Positions 21,350 to 30,260 of a stretch of DNA of 52,515 nt are shown here, in pieces; positions within the stretch are counted from its first letter, which is position 1; each line of letters begins with the position of its first letter. The notes under the pieces are model-generated. The model was not told the origin of the DNA and made no database searches. It saw only the letters and a list, made by a program, of their open reading frames with translations. The DNA is from Pseudomonadota bacterium (GTDB lineage Bacteria > Pseudomonadota > Alphaproteobacteria > Reyranellales > Reyranellaceae): the NCBI GenBank assembly GCA_018240695.1, contig JAFEFH010000006.1, forward strand, positions 1 through 52,515, written 5' to 3'. The position numbers were made by a program, and so were the translations under genes.

Positions 21350-22387
21350 ATGGGACTGAAGACCTCGATCAAGCGGCTGGGCTTCTTCACGCGCCTGCTC
21401 GACGAGGTCGACGCGGCCGAGCGTTACCGTCTGGCGACGGCGCAGATCGTCCAGGCCGAGAAGTCCGGCTTCGACTCGGCCTGGATCGCCCAGCACCACT
21501 TCCACGAGGCCGAGGGCGGCCTGCCGGCCCCGTTCGTGTTCCTGGCCCATGCCGCCGCCGCGACCAGCCGCATCCGGCTGGGCACCGGCATCGTCACCCT
21601 GCCGCTGGAACTGCCGGTGCGCGTGGCCGAGGACGCCGTCGTGCTCGACCTGCTGAGCGACAAGCGCCTCGAGGTCGGCGTCGGCCCCGGCGGCAATCTC
21701 ACCGCGTTCACCGCCTTCGGCCGCGACAGCAAGGACCGCCACGCGCTGATGACCGGCAATCTCGACCTGATGCGTACGGCGTGGGCGGGCGGTCCGCTGC
21801 CGGGCGGCGACCGGCTCTATCCGTCGAGCCCGACCCTGGTCGACCGCATCTGGCAGGCGACCTTCACCGTCGAGGGCGCGCGTCGCGCGGGCCTCGCGGG
21901 CGACGGGCTGATGCTGTCGCGCACCCAGCCGCGCGCGCCCGAGGCGCCGGACGCCAGCCTGGCCGACCTCCAGAACCCGATGCTCGATGCCTATCTCGCG
22001 GCGCTGCCTCCGGGCGTCGAGCCGCGCATCCTCGCCTCGCGCACGGTGTTCATCGCCGACGATCCCAAGGATGCCATGCGCTTTGCCCGCACCGGCCTGC
22101 CGCGCCTCGTCGAGAAGCGCGTCCTGCAAGGCCAGGCGCCGGCGTCGAGCCGCATCGAGGATCTCATCAAGGAGTTCGACGTGCACATGGGCACGCCGGA
22201 CGAGGTGATCGAGTCGCTGTCGGCCGACAGCACGCTCGAGCGCTCGACCGATCTCACCATGCAGGTCCACTCGATCGACCCGCCGCATCCCTACATCCTG
22301 CGCTCGATCGAGCTGATGGCGGAGAAGGTCGCGCCGGCCTTCGGCTGGCGGCGCGATGCGGCAAGCGGCGTGCGCCGCGTCGCCTGA
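21350..22387 (+). CDS. FMN-dependent luciferase-like monooxygenase, KPN_01858-type
   Basis: A 345-residue luciferase-like monooxygenase. The opening K-R-L-G-F-F-T-R-L-L-D, then S-A-W-I-A-Q-H-H-F-H-E-A-E-G-G-L-P and S-R-I-R-L-G-T-G-I-V-T-L-P-L, is the pattern of the KPN_01858 subfamily. Those proteins occur with two carboxymuconolactone-decarboxylase-like proteins and a peptide-type binding protein. Here both follow directly (21 bases, then 7 bases) and a binding protein gene faces them. The start is at MGLKTS, 38 codons into a longer frame. The trio probably oxidises an imported compound, with the peroxidase-like proteins handling peroxide. Substrate unknown. Confidence 0.85.
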   Translation: MGLKTSIKRLGFFTRLLDEVDAAERYRLATAQIVQAEKSGFDSAWIAQHHFHEAEGGLPAPFVFLAHAAAATSRIRLGTGIVTLPLELPVRVAEDAVVLDLLSDKRLEVGVGPGGNLTAFTAFGRDSKDRHALMTGNLDLMRTAWAGGPLPGGDRLYPSSPTLVDRIWQATFTVEGARRAGLAGDGLMLSRTQPRAPEAPDASLADLQNPMLDAYLAALPPGVEPRILASRTVFIADDPKDAMRFARTGLPRLVEKRVLQGQAPASSRIEDLIKEFDVHMGTPDEVIESLSADSTLERSTDLTMQVHSIDPPHPYILRSIELMAEKVAPAFGWRRDAASGVRRVA

Positions 22388-22408
22388 TCCCGGAGGAAAC
22401 GTCCCGAC

Positions 22409-23002
22409 ATGGTTGCTGACGTCATCGACACCCTGGCCGACATCGCGCCCGGCTCGGCGCTCGACACGGCGCGCAACCGCCGCACCGTCGCGCGCCAGCA
22501 GGCGCAGGCGAGCTACCTGTCGCTCTTCAAGCCGGCATCGCCGGGCGACTTCCCGCTGGTCGAGCGTCATGCCGTCGCGGTGTTCGTCGCGGGCCTGCAT
22601 GGCCAGGTCCAGGCCGAGACCTTCTACGGCACCGGCCTGTCGGAGGCGGGCGGCGGCACGGCGCTGAAGGCCGCGATCTCGATGGCCGTGAAGGCCGGCC
22701 GCACCGAGGGCCCCTATGGCGCCTTCCCCAAGGGACCGCTCAGCGTCGAGGACAAGGCCGGGCCGCTCTATCGCGTGGCCGCCGACCTGAAGGCGCCGCT
22801 GGGCCCGCGCCTGGCGGCCGCGTTCGAGCACACGCACATGCTGGTGTTCCATCCGCGCGACGCCGCGGCGCCATCGCTGCAGGCGCTGCTCGACGCCGGC
22901 TGGTCGACCGACGCGGTCGTGACCCTGTCGCAGCTCGTCGCCTTCCTCGCGTTCCAGATCCGTGTCGTGTCGGGACTGCGCGTCCTGGCGACCAAAGTCT
23001 GA
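22409..23002 (+). CDS. CMD-domain protein, Avi_7170-type
   Basis: A 197-residue helical protein: MVADVIDTLADIAPGSALDTAR, then LVERHAVAVFVAGLHGQ and a later LSQLVAFLAFQIRVVSGLR. These are helices of the AhpD/carboxymuconolactone decarboxylase fold. The usual Cys-x-x-Cys redox pair is absent. It matches the Avi_7170 group that always occurs with the luciferase-like protein upstream and the Cys-containing partner downstream. The ribosome site GGAGGAAAC supports the start. It is probably a non-catalytic partner or a dehydratase-like variant. Confidence 0.8.
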   Translation: MVADVIDTLADIAPGSALDTARNRRTVARQQAQASYLSLFKPASPGDFPLVERHAVAVFVAGLHGQVQAETFYGTGLSEAGGGTALKAAISMAVKAGRTEGPYGAFPKGPLSVEDKAGPLYRVAADLKAPLGPRLAAAFEHTHMLVFHPRDAAAPSLQALLDAGWSTDAVVTLSQLVAFLAFQIRVVSGLRVLATKV

Positions 23003-23009
23003 GGCTCCC

Positions 23010-23615
23010 ATGACCGACAAGACCATCCCGCAATCCGGCCACGTCGTACCGGCCGTGTTCACCCGCGACATGCTCGACTGGCTGCCGTGGCTGGCGCCGA
23101 TGCCGGCGGAGCAGATGACCGAGCGGCACTTGGCCAGCCTGGTCGACGCCGCGCGCGTGAAGTCGGATTACTTCCGCCTGCTGGCGCGCGATCCCGACGT
23201 GCTCGAGGCGCGCACGCGCACCGACAAGGACATCTTCTACAATCCCGACGCCGGCCTGCCGCGCGCCGAGCGCGAGCTGGCGGCCGCGGCGACCTCGCGC
23301 CTCAACGGCTGCATCTACTGCGCCTCGGTGCATGCGCGCTTCGCCGCGACCTATTCCAAGCGCGTGCCCGAGGTGGAGAAGCTGCTGGCCGAGGGCACCG
23401 GCGCCGATCTCGACAAGCGCTGGAACGCCATCGTCGCGGCTTCGGTGGCGCTGACGGCGACTCCGGTCGCCTTCGGGCCGGGCCACATCGATGCGCTGCG
23501 CGACTGCGGCCTCGACGACGAGGCGATCGTCGACGTGATCAACGCCGCCTCGTTCTTCAACTGGGCCAACCGCCTGATGCTGTCGCTCGGCGAGCCGACG
23601 CCCGCCAAGGCCTGA
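23010..23615 (+). CDS. Alkylhydroperoxidase-domain protein, Avi_7169-type
   Basis: A 201-residue AhpD-like protein with the intact redox motif C-I-Y-C-A-S-V-H (Cys101, Cys104, His108) after the helix ERELAAAATSRLNG. This is the peroxidase-related group: the two cysteines reduce hydroperoxides, using a thiol donor. It follows the Avi_7170-type gene by seven bases and completes the trio with the luciferase-like protein. Peroxide from uncoupled flavin chemistry would be a natural substrate, an inference. It ends six bases from the stop of the converging binding-protein gene. Confidence 0.85.
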   Translation: MTDKTIPQSGHVVPAVFTRDMLDWLPWLAPMPAEQMTERHLASLVDAARVKSDYFRLLARDPDVLEARTRTDKDIFYNPDAGLPRAERELAAAATSRLNGCIYCASVHARFAATYSKRVPEVEKLLAEGTGADLDKRWNAIVAASVALTATPVAFGPGHIDALRDCGLDDEAIVDVINAASFFNWANRLMLSLGEPTPAKA

Positions 23616-23621
23616 TCGGGT

Positions 23622-25535
23622 TCAGCTCGAGTACCAGAAGGTATCCGGCTTGTAGAGGCCGATGTAGCCGCCCGGATCCCACGCGTAGTAGCCCTGCTTG
23701 GGCACGTTGCGCATCTTCGGGCTGACGACGATCGGCTGAAGGATGCCGTTCACGGTGCCGATCGAGAAGACCTGCTCCATGTTGACCTCGAGCATGCGGT
23801 CCCACGCCTTGCGGCGCACGGCGGGGTCGGCCGACTGCTCCCACTCCTCGAGATAGTCGAGGAGCTGGGCGGCTTCCTTCATGTCGCACTTCTCGCCCTG
23901 CTTGCCCTTGCTCTCGATGAACATGCCCCAGCGCGGCCATTGCAGACCGCCCTGCATCGTCGGCGCGAACTCCTTGGGACTGGTGTCGACCGTGGGCACG
24001 GCGGTGGTGATGCCGGCATAGGCCGTCATGATCGCCTCGCCCGAGAAGGCGCGCAGGCGGAAGTTGTTCAGCGACTGCGGCTTGAACAGCAGCTTGATGC
24101 CGACCTTCTTGAGATGGTCGACCATCAGCGACAGCGAATCGGTGTCGCTGGCCTCTTCGCTCTGGTGCTCGACCACGATGGTCGCCTGGCGGCCGTCGGG
24201 CAGGACGCGGAAACCCAGCTCGTTGCGCTTGTTGAGGCCGACCTCGTCGAGCAGCTTGTTGGCCTGCTTGACGTCGTGGGTCGCCCACTTGGTCGCGTAC
24301 TCCGGCTTGAACAGCGGCGAGCGCGGCATGATCGTGTTGTTCGAGGCCTTGGCGAGCCCGAGATAGATCACCTGGTTGAGCTCGTCGCGGTCGATCGCCA
24401 GCGACAGCGCGCGGCGGAAGCGCACGTCGCGCATCAGCGCGCGCCAGCCCTCGTCCTTGGCGTTGAGGTTGGGATAGAGCGCGAGCTGCGAGCCCGAGCC
24501 TTCCTCCCACAGGCGCACGTCGACGCCCGAGGTCTTGGCGCTCTTCCGCAGGAAGGTGTAGTCGCGCATGTTGAGGTAGCGGCACTGGAGATCGGCCTCG
24601 CCCAGTCCCGCCTTGGCCGGCACCAGGTTGGCCGCCGCCATCGTGAAGATCACGCGGTCCATGTACGGCAGCTGCTGGCCCTTGCCGTCGATGCGGTAGT
24701 AGTAGGCGTTGCGCTCGAACACGAAGCGCTGTGCCGGCGACGGCGTCGTCAGCACCCAGGGATTGAGCGACGGCAGGTCGGGATTGTTGTTGTTGTACAT
24801 CACGTCGAGGCTGCGGTGGACCTGCACCCAGTTCGGCTTCTGGCCGCCCTTCGCGTGCTTGGCGATCTCCTCGAGCGGCGTGTACTTGATGTGGAACTTC
24901 TTGAGGTAGTGCGCGGGCCGGAACAGCCACAGCGGGTTGGCGCGCGCCTGGCTCTCGATGAAGTAGGGGTTGGGCTTGTCCCAGGTGTAGCGGATCGTCA
25001 GCTCGTCGATGATGTCGACCTTGGGCGGCTGGCCGTGCACGAGCAGCTCGAGCGAGGGGCCGCCCGACGACAGCTCCTTGTTGTTGGCGATGTCTTCCCA
25101 GTAGTAGCGGAAGTCCTCGGTGGTGAAGGGATGACCGTCGGACCATTTGTGGCCCGGCCGAAGCTTGAGCGTGAACTCGCGGCCGTCCTTGGCCTCGTAG
25201 CTCGCCAGGATGTCGGGGTGCAGCTTGAAGGTGTCGTCGTACACGATCAGCCGCGCGTTGGCGTAGAGCGTCATCAGGCGGGTGTCGCGCGCCGCGGCGA
25301 TCAGCATCGTGCATTCGCCGCCGTTCTTGCCCGGCCCTTCGCCGCCGTAGAACGACTCGACGACCGAGGGCTCCTGCGGGACGCGCTTGTCGATCGGCGG
25401 CAGGGCGCCCGACTTCACCTTGTCGGCGAGCGAGGGGACTTCCTGGAGCTTGGGGACATCGGCCCGGGCGCCAAAGGCCACCGGGCCCATCAGGGCGCCG
25501 AAGGCCACGGACGCCGTGAAATCGCGCCGCTTCAT
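23622..25535 (-). CDS. ABC transporter substrate-binding protein, peptide/nickel type
   Basis: A 637-residue periplasmic binding protein of the SBP_bac_5 family, near the upper length limit. The N-terminus MKRRDFTASVAFGAL has a twin-arginine-like motif and a hydrophobic core, cleaved near FGARA. Family signs are F-T-L-K-L-R-P-G-H-K-W-S-D-G-H-P-F (about residue 130), the domain around R-F-R-R-A-L-S-L-A-I-D-R-D-E-L-N and a C-terminal helical region. An in-frame Met nine codons upstream is also possible. No permease or ATPase gene is adjacent. It may serve the luciferase/peroxidase-like trio opposite it, as binding proteins do in related clusters. Confidence 0.88.
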   Translation of the reverse strand: MKRRDFTASVAFGALMGPVAFGARADVPKLQEVPSLADKVKSGALPPIDKRVPQEPSVVESFYGGEGPGKNGGECTMLIAAARDTRLMTLYANARLIVYDDTFKLHPDILASYEAKDGREFTLKLRPGHKWSDGHPFTTEDFRYYWEDIANNKELSSGGPSLELLVHGQPPKVDIIDELTIRYTWDKPNPYFIESQARANPLWLFRPAHYLKKFHIKYTPLEEIAKHAKGGQKPNWVQVHRSLDVMYNNNNPDLPSLNPWVLTTPSPAQRFVFERNAYYYRIDGKGQQLPYMDRVIFTMAAANLVPAKAGLGEADLQCRYLNMRDYTFLRKSAKTSGVDVRLWEEGSGSQLALYPNLNAKDEGWRALMRDVRFRRALSLAIDRDELNQVIYLGLAKASNNTIMPRSPLFKPEYATKWATHDVKQANKLLDEVGLNKRNELGFRVLPDGRQATIVVEHQSEEASDTDSLSLMVDHLKKVGIKLLFKPQSLNNFRLRAFSGEAIMTAYAGITTAVPTVDTSPKEFAPTMQGGLQWPRWGMFIESKGKQGEKCDMKEAAQLLDYLEEWEQSADPAVRRKAWDRMLEVNMEQVFSIGTVNGILQPIVVSPKMRNVPKQGYYAWDPGGYIGLYKPDTFWYSS

Positions 25536-25828
25536 CGTCCAGCCTCGCCTGTTGCGCGTCATCCTGTGCTCGCTCCCGATGTCCGGTTTGCCCCGTTTCC
25601 GGGGATCCTTCTCACCGGCGATGAAATCGCCGAAAGCCGCCCCGGTCAATGGCGGGGGCGCTCCTGCACATTGATGCAGGGACCGGGCAAAGGCTGCGAA
25701 GGGCGGTGAATTTTCCCCGTCGAAGAGGGGACTCCGCTCTGCAATACCGCGACGGATCAGGCGCTTAACGCGCCGTGCGTCGCGCCCGCGGTTGCGCTAA
25801 TCCTACCGCGCACCAAGGAGAGGAAGCG

Positions 25829-26923
25829 ATGGCGAGCGGGCTGGAAAACGAATTTGCGACGCTGCACGAGATCGTCAAGGCCGCGAAAATCCGGCTCAAT
25901 CCCAACATCTGGGACTACCTGACCGGCGCCACCGAGACCGAGACCACGATGCGGCGCAACCGCATGGCGCTCGACTCCATCGCCTTCAAGCCGCGCGTGC
26001 TGCGCGACGTCGCCAAGATCGACCCGTCGTCGGAGCTGCTGGGCAAGAAGCTGCGCATCCCGGTGATGCTGGCGCCGGTCGGCTCGCTCGAATCCTTCGA
26101 GGCGGGCGGCGGCATCACCGTCGCCAAGGGCGCGGGGTTGTGCGGCGTCGGCATGCTGATCAGCTCGGTGACGACGCTGAAGCTCCAGGACATCGTGAAG
26201 GGCGGCGACGGCCCCAAGATCTACCAGCTCTATGTGCGCGGCGACGACAAGTGGGTGGCCGAGCGCGTCAAGGAAGCGATGGGCGCGGGCTACGACGCCT
26301 TCTGCATCACCGTCGACACGGCGGTCTATTCACGGCGCGAGCGCGACATCGCCAAGCGCTTCGTGAAGTCGTGGCGTACCTCGGCCGTCGGCCACGACCA
26401 TCAGGCGGGCTTCGCCTGGGACAACTTCAAGCGCGTGCGCGACCAGTTCCCCGACGTGAAGTTCGCCCTGAAGGGCATCGGCTGCGGCGAGGACGCCGAG
26501 CTCTGCGTCAAGGAAGGCGTGTGGGGCGTCTACTGCTCCAACCACGGCGGCCGCCAGCTCGACCATGGCCGCGGCTCGGCCGCGGTGCTGCCGGAGATCG
26601 TCGAGGTGGTGAAGGGCAAGGCCAAGGTGATGGTCGACGGCTCGTTCAGCCGCGGCAGCGACATCGTGAAGGCGATCTGCATGGGCGCCGACTGGGTCGG
26701 CATCGGCCGCCTCTACTGCTACGGCCTCGCCGCGGCGGGCGCCGCCGGCATCGAGCGCGTGGTCGAGCTGCTCGAGGAGGAGATGAAGGAAGTGATGGGC
26801 CTGCTGGGCGTCACCAGCCTGAAGCAGCTCGACAGGAGCTACATCAGTGCGGCGATGCCCACGAACCTGCCCCACGTCCACAGCGCCTTCCCGCTGCTGA
26901 ACCTGGAAGACCAGGGATACTGA
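25829..26923 (+). CDS. FMN-dependent alpha-hydroxy-acid oxidase/dehydrogenase
   Basis: A 364-residue enzyme of the lactate/glycolate/mandelate oxidase family. Seen are the FMN barrel start (R-I-P-V-M-L-A-P-V-G), the strand with Y-Q-L-Y-V, and the catalytic S-N-H-G-G-R-Q-L-D (active-site His and Arg, about residues 248-256), followed by V-M-V-D-G-S-F-S-R-G-S-D-I-V-K-A and G-I-G-R for FMN phosphate. It oxidises an L-2-hydroxyacid to the 2-oxoacid. The N-terminal NIWDYLTGATETETTMRRN matches the family. Ribosome site AGGAGAGGAAG. It stands alone and is followed by a family C repeat. Confidence 0.92.
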   Translation: MASGLENEFATLHEIVKAAKIRLNPNIWDYLTGATETETTMRRNRMALDSIAFKPRVLRDVAKIDPSSELLGKKLRIPVMLAPVGSLESFEAGGGITVAKGAGLCGVGMLISSVTTLKLQDIVKGGDGPKIYQLYVRGDDKWVAERVKEAMGAGYDAFCITVDTAVYSRRERDIAKRFVKSWRTSAVGHDHQAGFAWDNFKRVRDQFPDVKFALKGIGCGEDAELCVKEGVWGVYCSNHGGRQLDHGRGSAAVLPEIVEVVKGKAKVMVDGSFSRGSDIVKAICMGADWVGIGRLYCYGLAAAGAAGIERVVELLEEEMKEVMGLLGVTSLKQLDRSYISAAMPTNLPHVHSAFPLLNLEDQGY

Positions 26924-26927
26924 TCTT

Positions 26928-27015
26928 TTGGGACCGCGGGCCTCCAGGCCCGCTCGGATTCATGAGCGGGCCTGGAGTCTTCGGCTCCGCTCAGGCCAGG
27001 GGCCCGCGGTCCCAA
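26928..27015. repeat. Intergenic inverted repeat, family C (copy 2)
   Basis: An 88-base inverted repeat with perfect 15-base ends: TTGGGACCGCGGGCC (26928-26942) and its complement (27001-27015). The inner stem is GCCTCCAGGCCCGCTC / GAGCGGGCCTGGAG. It begins five bases after the stop of the hydroxyacid oxidase gene and could act as its terminator. Confidence 0.85.
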
Positions 27016-27075
27016 GTTTCTTGTCTTTTCTGCACCGAGCAGGCTCTCGCGCATGTGAATGCACTGCCGCCTGCC

Positions 27076-27103
27076 AGAGGTTAACGCGTGCGCGCTAACC
27101 TCT
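27076..27103. terminator. Hairpin at the end of the minus-strand SDR gene
   Basis: Arms AGAGGTTAACGCG and CGCGCTAACCTCT differ from perfect complementarity at one position and leave a two-base tip, so a hairpin of about 11 base pairs with a small loop is expected. The stop codon of the SDR gene (27095-27097) lies in the right-hand arm. There is no strong T run, so it is a weak intrinsic terminator or a protein site. Confidence 0.4.
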
Positions 27104-27844
27104 ACCTACAAACGGCATCTTCGTGGCCATCACGGTCATGAACTGCACGTTGGCGTCGAGCGGCAGGCTGTCCATGTAGAGGATGGCGTTGGCGACGGCC
27201 TCGACGTCCATGCGCGGCTCGACGATCGTCGTGCCGTTGGGCTGCAGCACGCCCTTGGTCATGCGCTCGGTCATCGGCGTGGCGGCGTTGCCGATATCGA
27301 TCTGGCCGCAGGCAATGTCGTACTGGCGGCAGTCGAGCGAGGTCGACTTGGTGAGGCCGGTGATGGCGTGCTTGGTCGAGGTGTAGGCCACCGAGAACGG
27401 GCGCGGCGCGTGCGCCGAGATCGAGCCGTTGTTGATGATGCGGCCGCCGCGCGGCTTCTGGTCCTTCATGATCTTGATCGCTTCCTGGGTGCACAGGAAC
27501 GGACCGGTCAGGTTGGCGGCCACGACGGTCAGCCAGGTCTCGTAGGGCAGGTCTTCCAGCGGCACGGGCGGGGCGCCGCCGCCGGCATTGTTGAAGATCA
27601 GGTCGAGGCGGCCGTGGGCGGCCTTCACCTTGGCGAACAAAGCGAGGATGTCGTCGCGCTTGGTGACGTCGCACGGGACGGCCATGGCGTTGGGCGCGTT
27701 GTTGCCGGCCATCTTCGCGGTCTCGTCGAGCGCTTCCTTGCGCCGGCCCGCGAGAGCGACCTTGTAGCCGTTCTTCAGCAGAGCGAGTGCAGAAGCGCGG
27801 CCGATGCCGCTGCCCGCGCCGGTGATGATTGCGATCTTGGCCAT
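27095..27844 (-). CDS. SDR family oxidoreductase
   Basis: A 249-residue classical SDR with coenzyme motif TGAGSGIG (residues about 8-15), Arg in strand 2 (ALAGRRKE) favouring NADP, NNAGGG, and the catalytic Y-T-S-T-K. It keeps the P-C-D-V-T motif for the adenine pocket. The end, [15 protein letters not shown], is of the type seen in the 3-oxoacyl reductase-like proteins of unknown substrate. The start is at MAKIAIITG with GAGGAAACA ribosome site. It is transcribed divergently from phoD with 86 bases between. Confidence 0.92.
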   Translation of the reverse strand: MAKIAIITGAGSGIGRASALALLKNGYKVALAGRRKEALDETAKMAGNNAPNAMAVPCDVTKRDDILALFAKVKAAHGRLDLIFNNAGGGAPPVPLEDLPYETWLTVVAANLTGPFLCTQEAIKIMKDQKPRGGRIINNGSISAHAPRPFSVAYTSTKHAITGLTKSTSLDCRQYDIACGQIDIGNAATPMTERMTKGVLQPNGTTIVEPRMDVEAVANAILYMDSLPLDANVQFMTVMATKMPFVGRG

Positions 27845-27930
27845 GATTGTTTCCTCCTCGAAGGCGGCGACCCTAGCAGACCCGCGCACCGTCATTGAAG
27901 TGCCGCTTTCCGCAGCCCAAACTCTCGCCC

Positions 27931-29448
27931 ATGCAGCGTCGTTCCTTCATCGCCGGTCTCGGATCGGCCTTCCTGTTGCCGGGTCTCGCACGCGCCGCCG
28001 CGCCGCTGGCGGCCGAACCGTTCGGCCTGGGCATCGCGTCGGGCCGGCCGCAGCCGCAGTCGGTCGTGCTGTGGACCCGCCTGATGGCGGACAATCCCGC
28101 CGAACGCCTCGGCACCGCGATCAAGGTCGGCTGGTCGGTGGCCGAGGACGAGCGCATGCAGAAGATCGTGCGCTCCGGCGAGGCGACGGCCGAGCCGCAA
28201 TGGGGCCATTCCGTCCATGTCGACGTCGAGGGGCTGAAGCCGCGGCGGCCTTACTGGTATCGCTTCACCGTGCAGGGCAAGGCGAGCCCGATCGGCCGTA
28301 CGCGCACCGCGCCCGATCCTGCCGAGCGGCTGGCGACGGCACGCTTCGCCTTCGCGTCCTGCCAGATGTACGAACACGGCTTCTACTCGGCGCACCGCCA
28401 CATGGCGGGCGAGGATCTCGACGCCGTGCTGTTCGTCGGCGACTACATCTACGAGCGGTCGTGGGGCCGCGAGCACGTGCGCCGCCACGAGACCGGCATT
28501 CCGACCTCGATCGAGGAATTTCGCGACCGCTACGCGCTCTACAAGTTCGATCCCGATTTGCAGGCGGTCCATGCCGCGCACCCGTGGATCGTCACCTGGG
28601 ACGACCACGAGGTGACGAACGACTACGCCAACGACTCGAGTCCGGACGTGCGCGATCCCGGCCTGTTCCTGAGGATCCGCGCGGCGGCCTATCAGGCGTT
28701 CTGGGAGCACATGCCGCTCTCCAACAAGGTGAAGCCGTCGGGTCCGTCGTTCAGGCTCTACGACCGCTATCGCTTCGGCGACCTTGCCGAGGTCTTCGTG
28801 CTCGACGACCGGCAGTACCGGTCGCCGAACGCCTGCTTCCCGGAGAGCTATCACAACCGCTACCTGGTCGATTGCGCCGACCGGCTCGATCCGGCGCGGT
28901 CGATGCTGGGTGCCGAGCAGGAGGCATGGTTCGCCGACGGGATGAAGCGGGCCTCGGCGCGCTGGAACCTGGTGGCGCAGCAGACGCTGATGGCCCAGCT
29001 CGACAGCGGCAAGGACGGCAAGCACCGCTTTTGGGCCGACGGCTGGGACGGCTATCCGATGGCGCGGCAGAAGCTGCTCGACGCGGTGACGGCGTCGCCG
29101 ACGCGCGACACGCTGGTGCTGGGAGGCGACGTCCATTCCTTCTGGACCGCCGATCTCAAGCGCGACTATGCGGCGGCGCGGTCGCTGGTCGTCGCGACGG
29201 AGTTCGTCGGCGGCTCGATCACCTCGCAGCCGCAGGCCGACAAGACGAGCCAGGAGCGGGCGAGCCGCAACCCGCATATCCGCTACGCCAAGGGCGGTGT
29301 GAACGGCTATGGCGTGGTGACGCTCGATGCGCGGCACGCGGCGGTGACGTTCCGCACGGTCGACAAGGTGAAGGAGCGGAGCTCGCCGGTCTCCGACCTC
29401 GCGCGCTTCGTCGTCGAGGCCGGCCAGCCGGGGGCGCAGCGCGCCTAG
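27931..29448 (+). CDS. phoD: Alkaline phosphatase D family protein (PhoD-like)
   Basis: A 505-residue secreted phosphodiesterase/phosphatase. The N-terminus [10 protein letters not shown] is a twin-arginine signal, fitting PhoD enzymes that are folded with metals before export. A fibronectin-like N-terminal domain (residues about 30-135) precedes the metallophosphatase domain, with [25 protein letters not shown] and L-G-G-D-V-H-S-F-W (metal and active residues). It should release phosphate from phosphodiesters or monoesters in the periplasm or outside. The upstream region has no clear Pho box that I can identify. Confidence 0.93.
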   Translation: MQRRSFIAGLGSAFLLPGLARAAAPLAAEPFGLGIASGRPQPQSVVLWTRLMADNPAERLGTAIKVGWSVAEDERMQKIVRSGEATAEPQWGHSVHVDVEGLKPRRPYWYRFTVQGKASPIGRTRTAPDPAERLATARFAFASCQMYEHGFYSAHRHMAGEDLDAVLFVGDYIYERSWGREHVRRHETGIPTSIEEFRDRYALYKFDPDLQAVHAAHPWIVTWDDHEVTNDYANDSSPDVRDPGLFLRIRAAAYQAFWEHMPLSNKVKPSGPSFRLYDRYRFGDLAEVFVLDDRQYRSPNACFPESYHNRYLVDCADRLDPARSMLGAEQEAWFADGMKRASARWNLVAQQTLMAQLDSGKDGKHRFWADGWDGYPMARQKLLDAVTASPTRDTLVLGGDVHSFWTADLKRDYAAARSLVVATEFVGGSITSQPQADKTSQERASRNPHIRYAKGGVNGYGVVTLDARHAAVTFRTVDKVKERSSPVSDLARFVVEAGQPGAQRA

Positions 29449-29456
29449 CGCTTCCT

Positions 29457-30182
29457 CTAACGCTTCTGGAACGGGTTCCTGCCGCGGATGCGCACGAGGT
29501 CGTCCGAGGCATTGCCCAGCAGCACGCGCGTGGCGGTCCACGCGCGCTCGGCGTCGCGCGCCACGATCGCCTCCATCACCTCGCGATGCTCCTCGAAGGC
29601 GCGGGGGCGATGGTCGCCGAGCGCCGCCAGCCGGAAGCTCTCGCGCAGGGTGATCTCGAACATCTGGGCGATCGGCCAGAAGAACTCGTTGCGCGAGGCG
29701 ATGTAGAGCCGCTTGTGGAAGGCGATGTCGGCGGCGACGAACTCCGCGTTGCTGCGCGCCGCGACCATGGCGTCGTAGGCCTCGCGCAGGAGACGCCGGT
29801 CATCGTCGGTCGCCGCCGTCGCGGCGAGCGCGGCCGCGGTCGGCTCCATGGCGTTGCGCAGTTCGAACACCTTGGCGAGGTAGCTGTCGACGTCGGTATG
29901 CTCGAGCTGCCAGCGCAGCACGTCGACGTCGAGCTGGTTCCACTCCTCGCGCGGCCGCACCCGCGTGCCGCTCTTGGCGCGCGACTCGACGAGGCCCTTG
30001 CCGGTCAGCGTGCGGATCGCCTCGCGCACGACAGTGCGGCTGACGTCGAGCGTCTCGCAGATCTTGACCTCGGAGGGCAGGGGCTCGCCCGGCGCGATCT
30101 CGCCGCGCACGATCAGGGCGCCGATGCGGTCGGCCACCTGGCTGTGCACGTTGCGCGCGATCGTGGCGCTTTCCTTGAACAT
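29457..30182 (-). CDS. FadR/GntR family transcriptional regulator (FCD domain)
   Basis: A 241-residue repressor. The N-terminal winged helix has P-L-P-S-E-V-K-I-C-E-T-L-D-V-S-R-T-V-V-R-E-A-I-R-T-L and G-L-V-E-S-R-A-K-S-G-T-R-V. The C-terminal FCD domain shows the metal-ligand pattern with D-I-A-F-H-K-R-L-Y and E-E-H-R-E-V-M-E-A-I, as in regulators of uronate or galactonate uptake. The start is set at the second Met (30182), because the first (30215) lies in the centre of a perfect palindrome that is the probable operator. It is divergent from the TRAP transport operon, which it probably represses until a sugar acid or other 2-hydroxyacid-related ligand is bound. Confidence 0.9.
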   Translation of the reverse strand: MFKESATIARNVHSQVADRIGALIVRGEIAPGEPLPSEVKICETLDVSRTVVREAIRTLTGKGLVESRAKSGTRVRPREEWNQLDVDVLRWQLEHTDVDSYLAKVFELRNAMEPTAAALAATAATDDDRRLLREAYDAMVAARSNAEFVAADIAFHKRLYIASRNEFFWPIAQMFEITLRESFRLAALGDHRPRAFEEHREVMEAIVARDAERAWTATRVLLGNASDDLVRIRGRNPFQKR

Positions 30183-30201
30183 CCTGTTGCGCGGTCTCCG
30201 A

Positions 30202-30226
30202 ATCTGGTCATACATTATGACCAGAT
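30202..30226. promoter_or_regulatory. Perfect palindromic operator between the regulator and TRAP operon
   Basis: ATCTGGTCAT-ACATT-ATGACCAGAT: 10-base arms, 5-base spacer, no mismatch. The central T-G-G-T-C-A-T/A-T-G-A-C-C-A core is like operators of the FCD branch of GntR regulators. It lies 20 bases upstream of the regulator start and 35 bases upstream of the TRAP binding-protein start, so binding would block both promoters. Confidence 0.8.
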
Positions 30227-30260
30227 AGGTACGGGCACCAGACCCGATTTGGAGGAAAGC

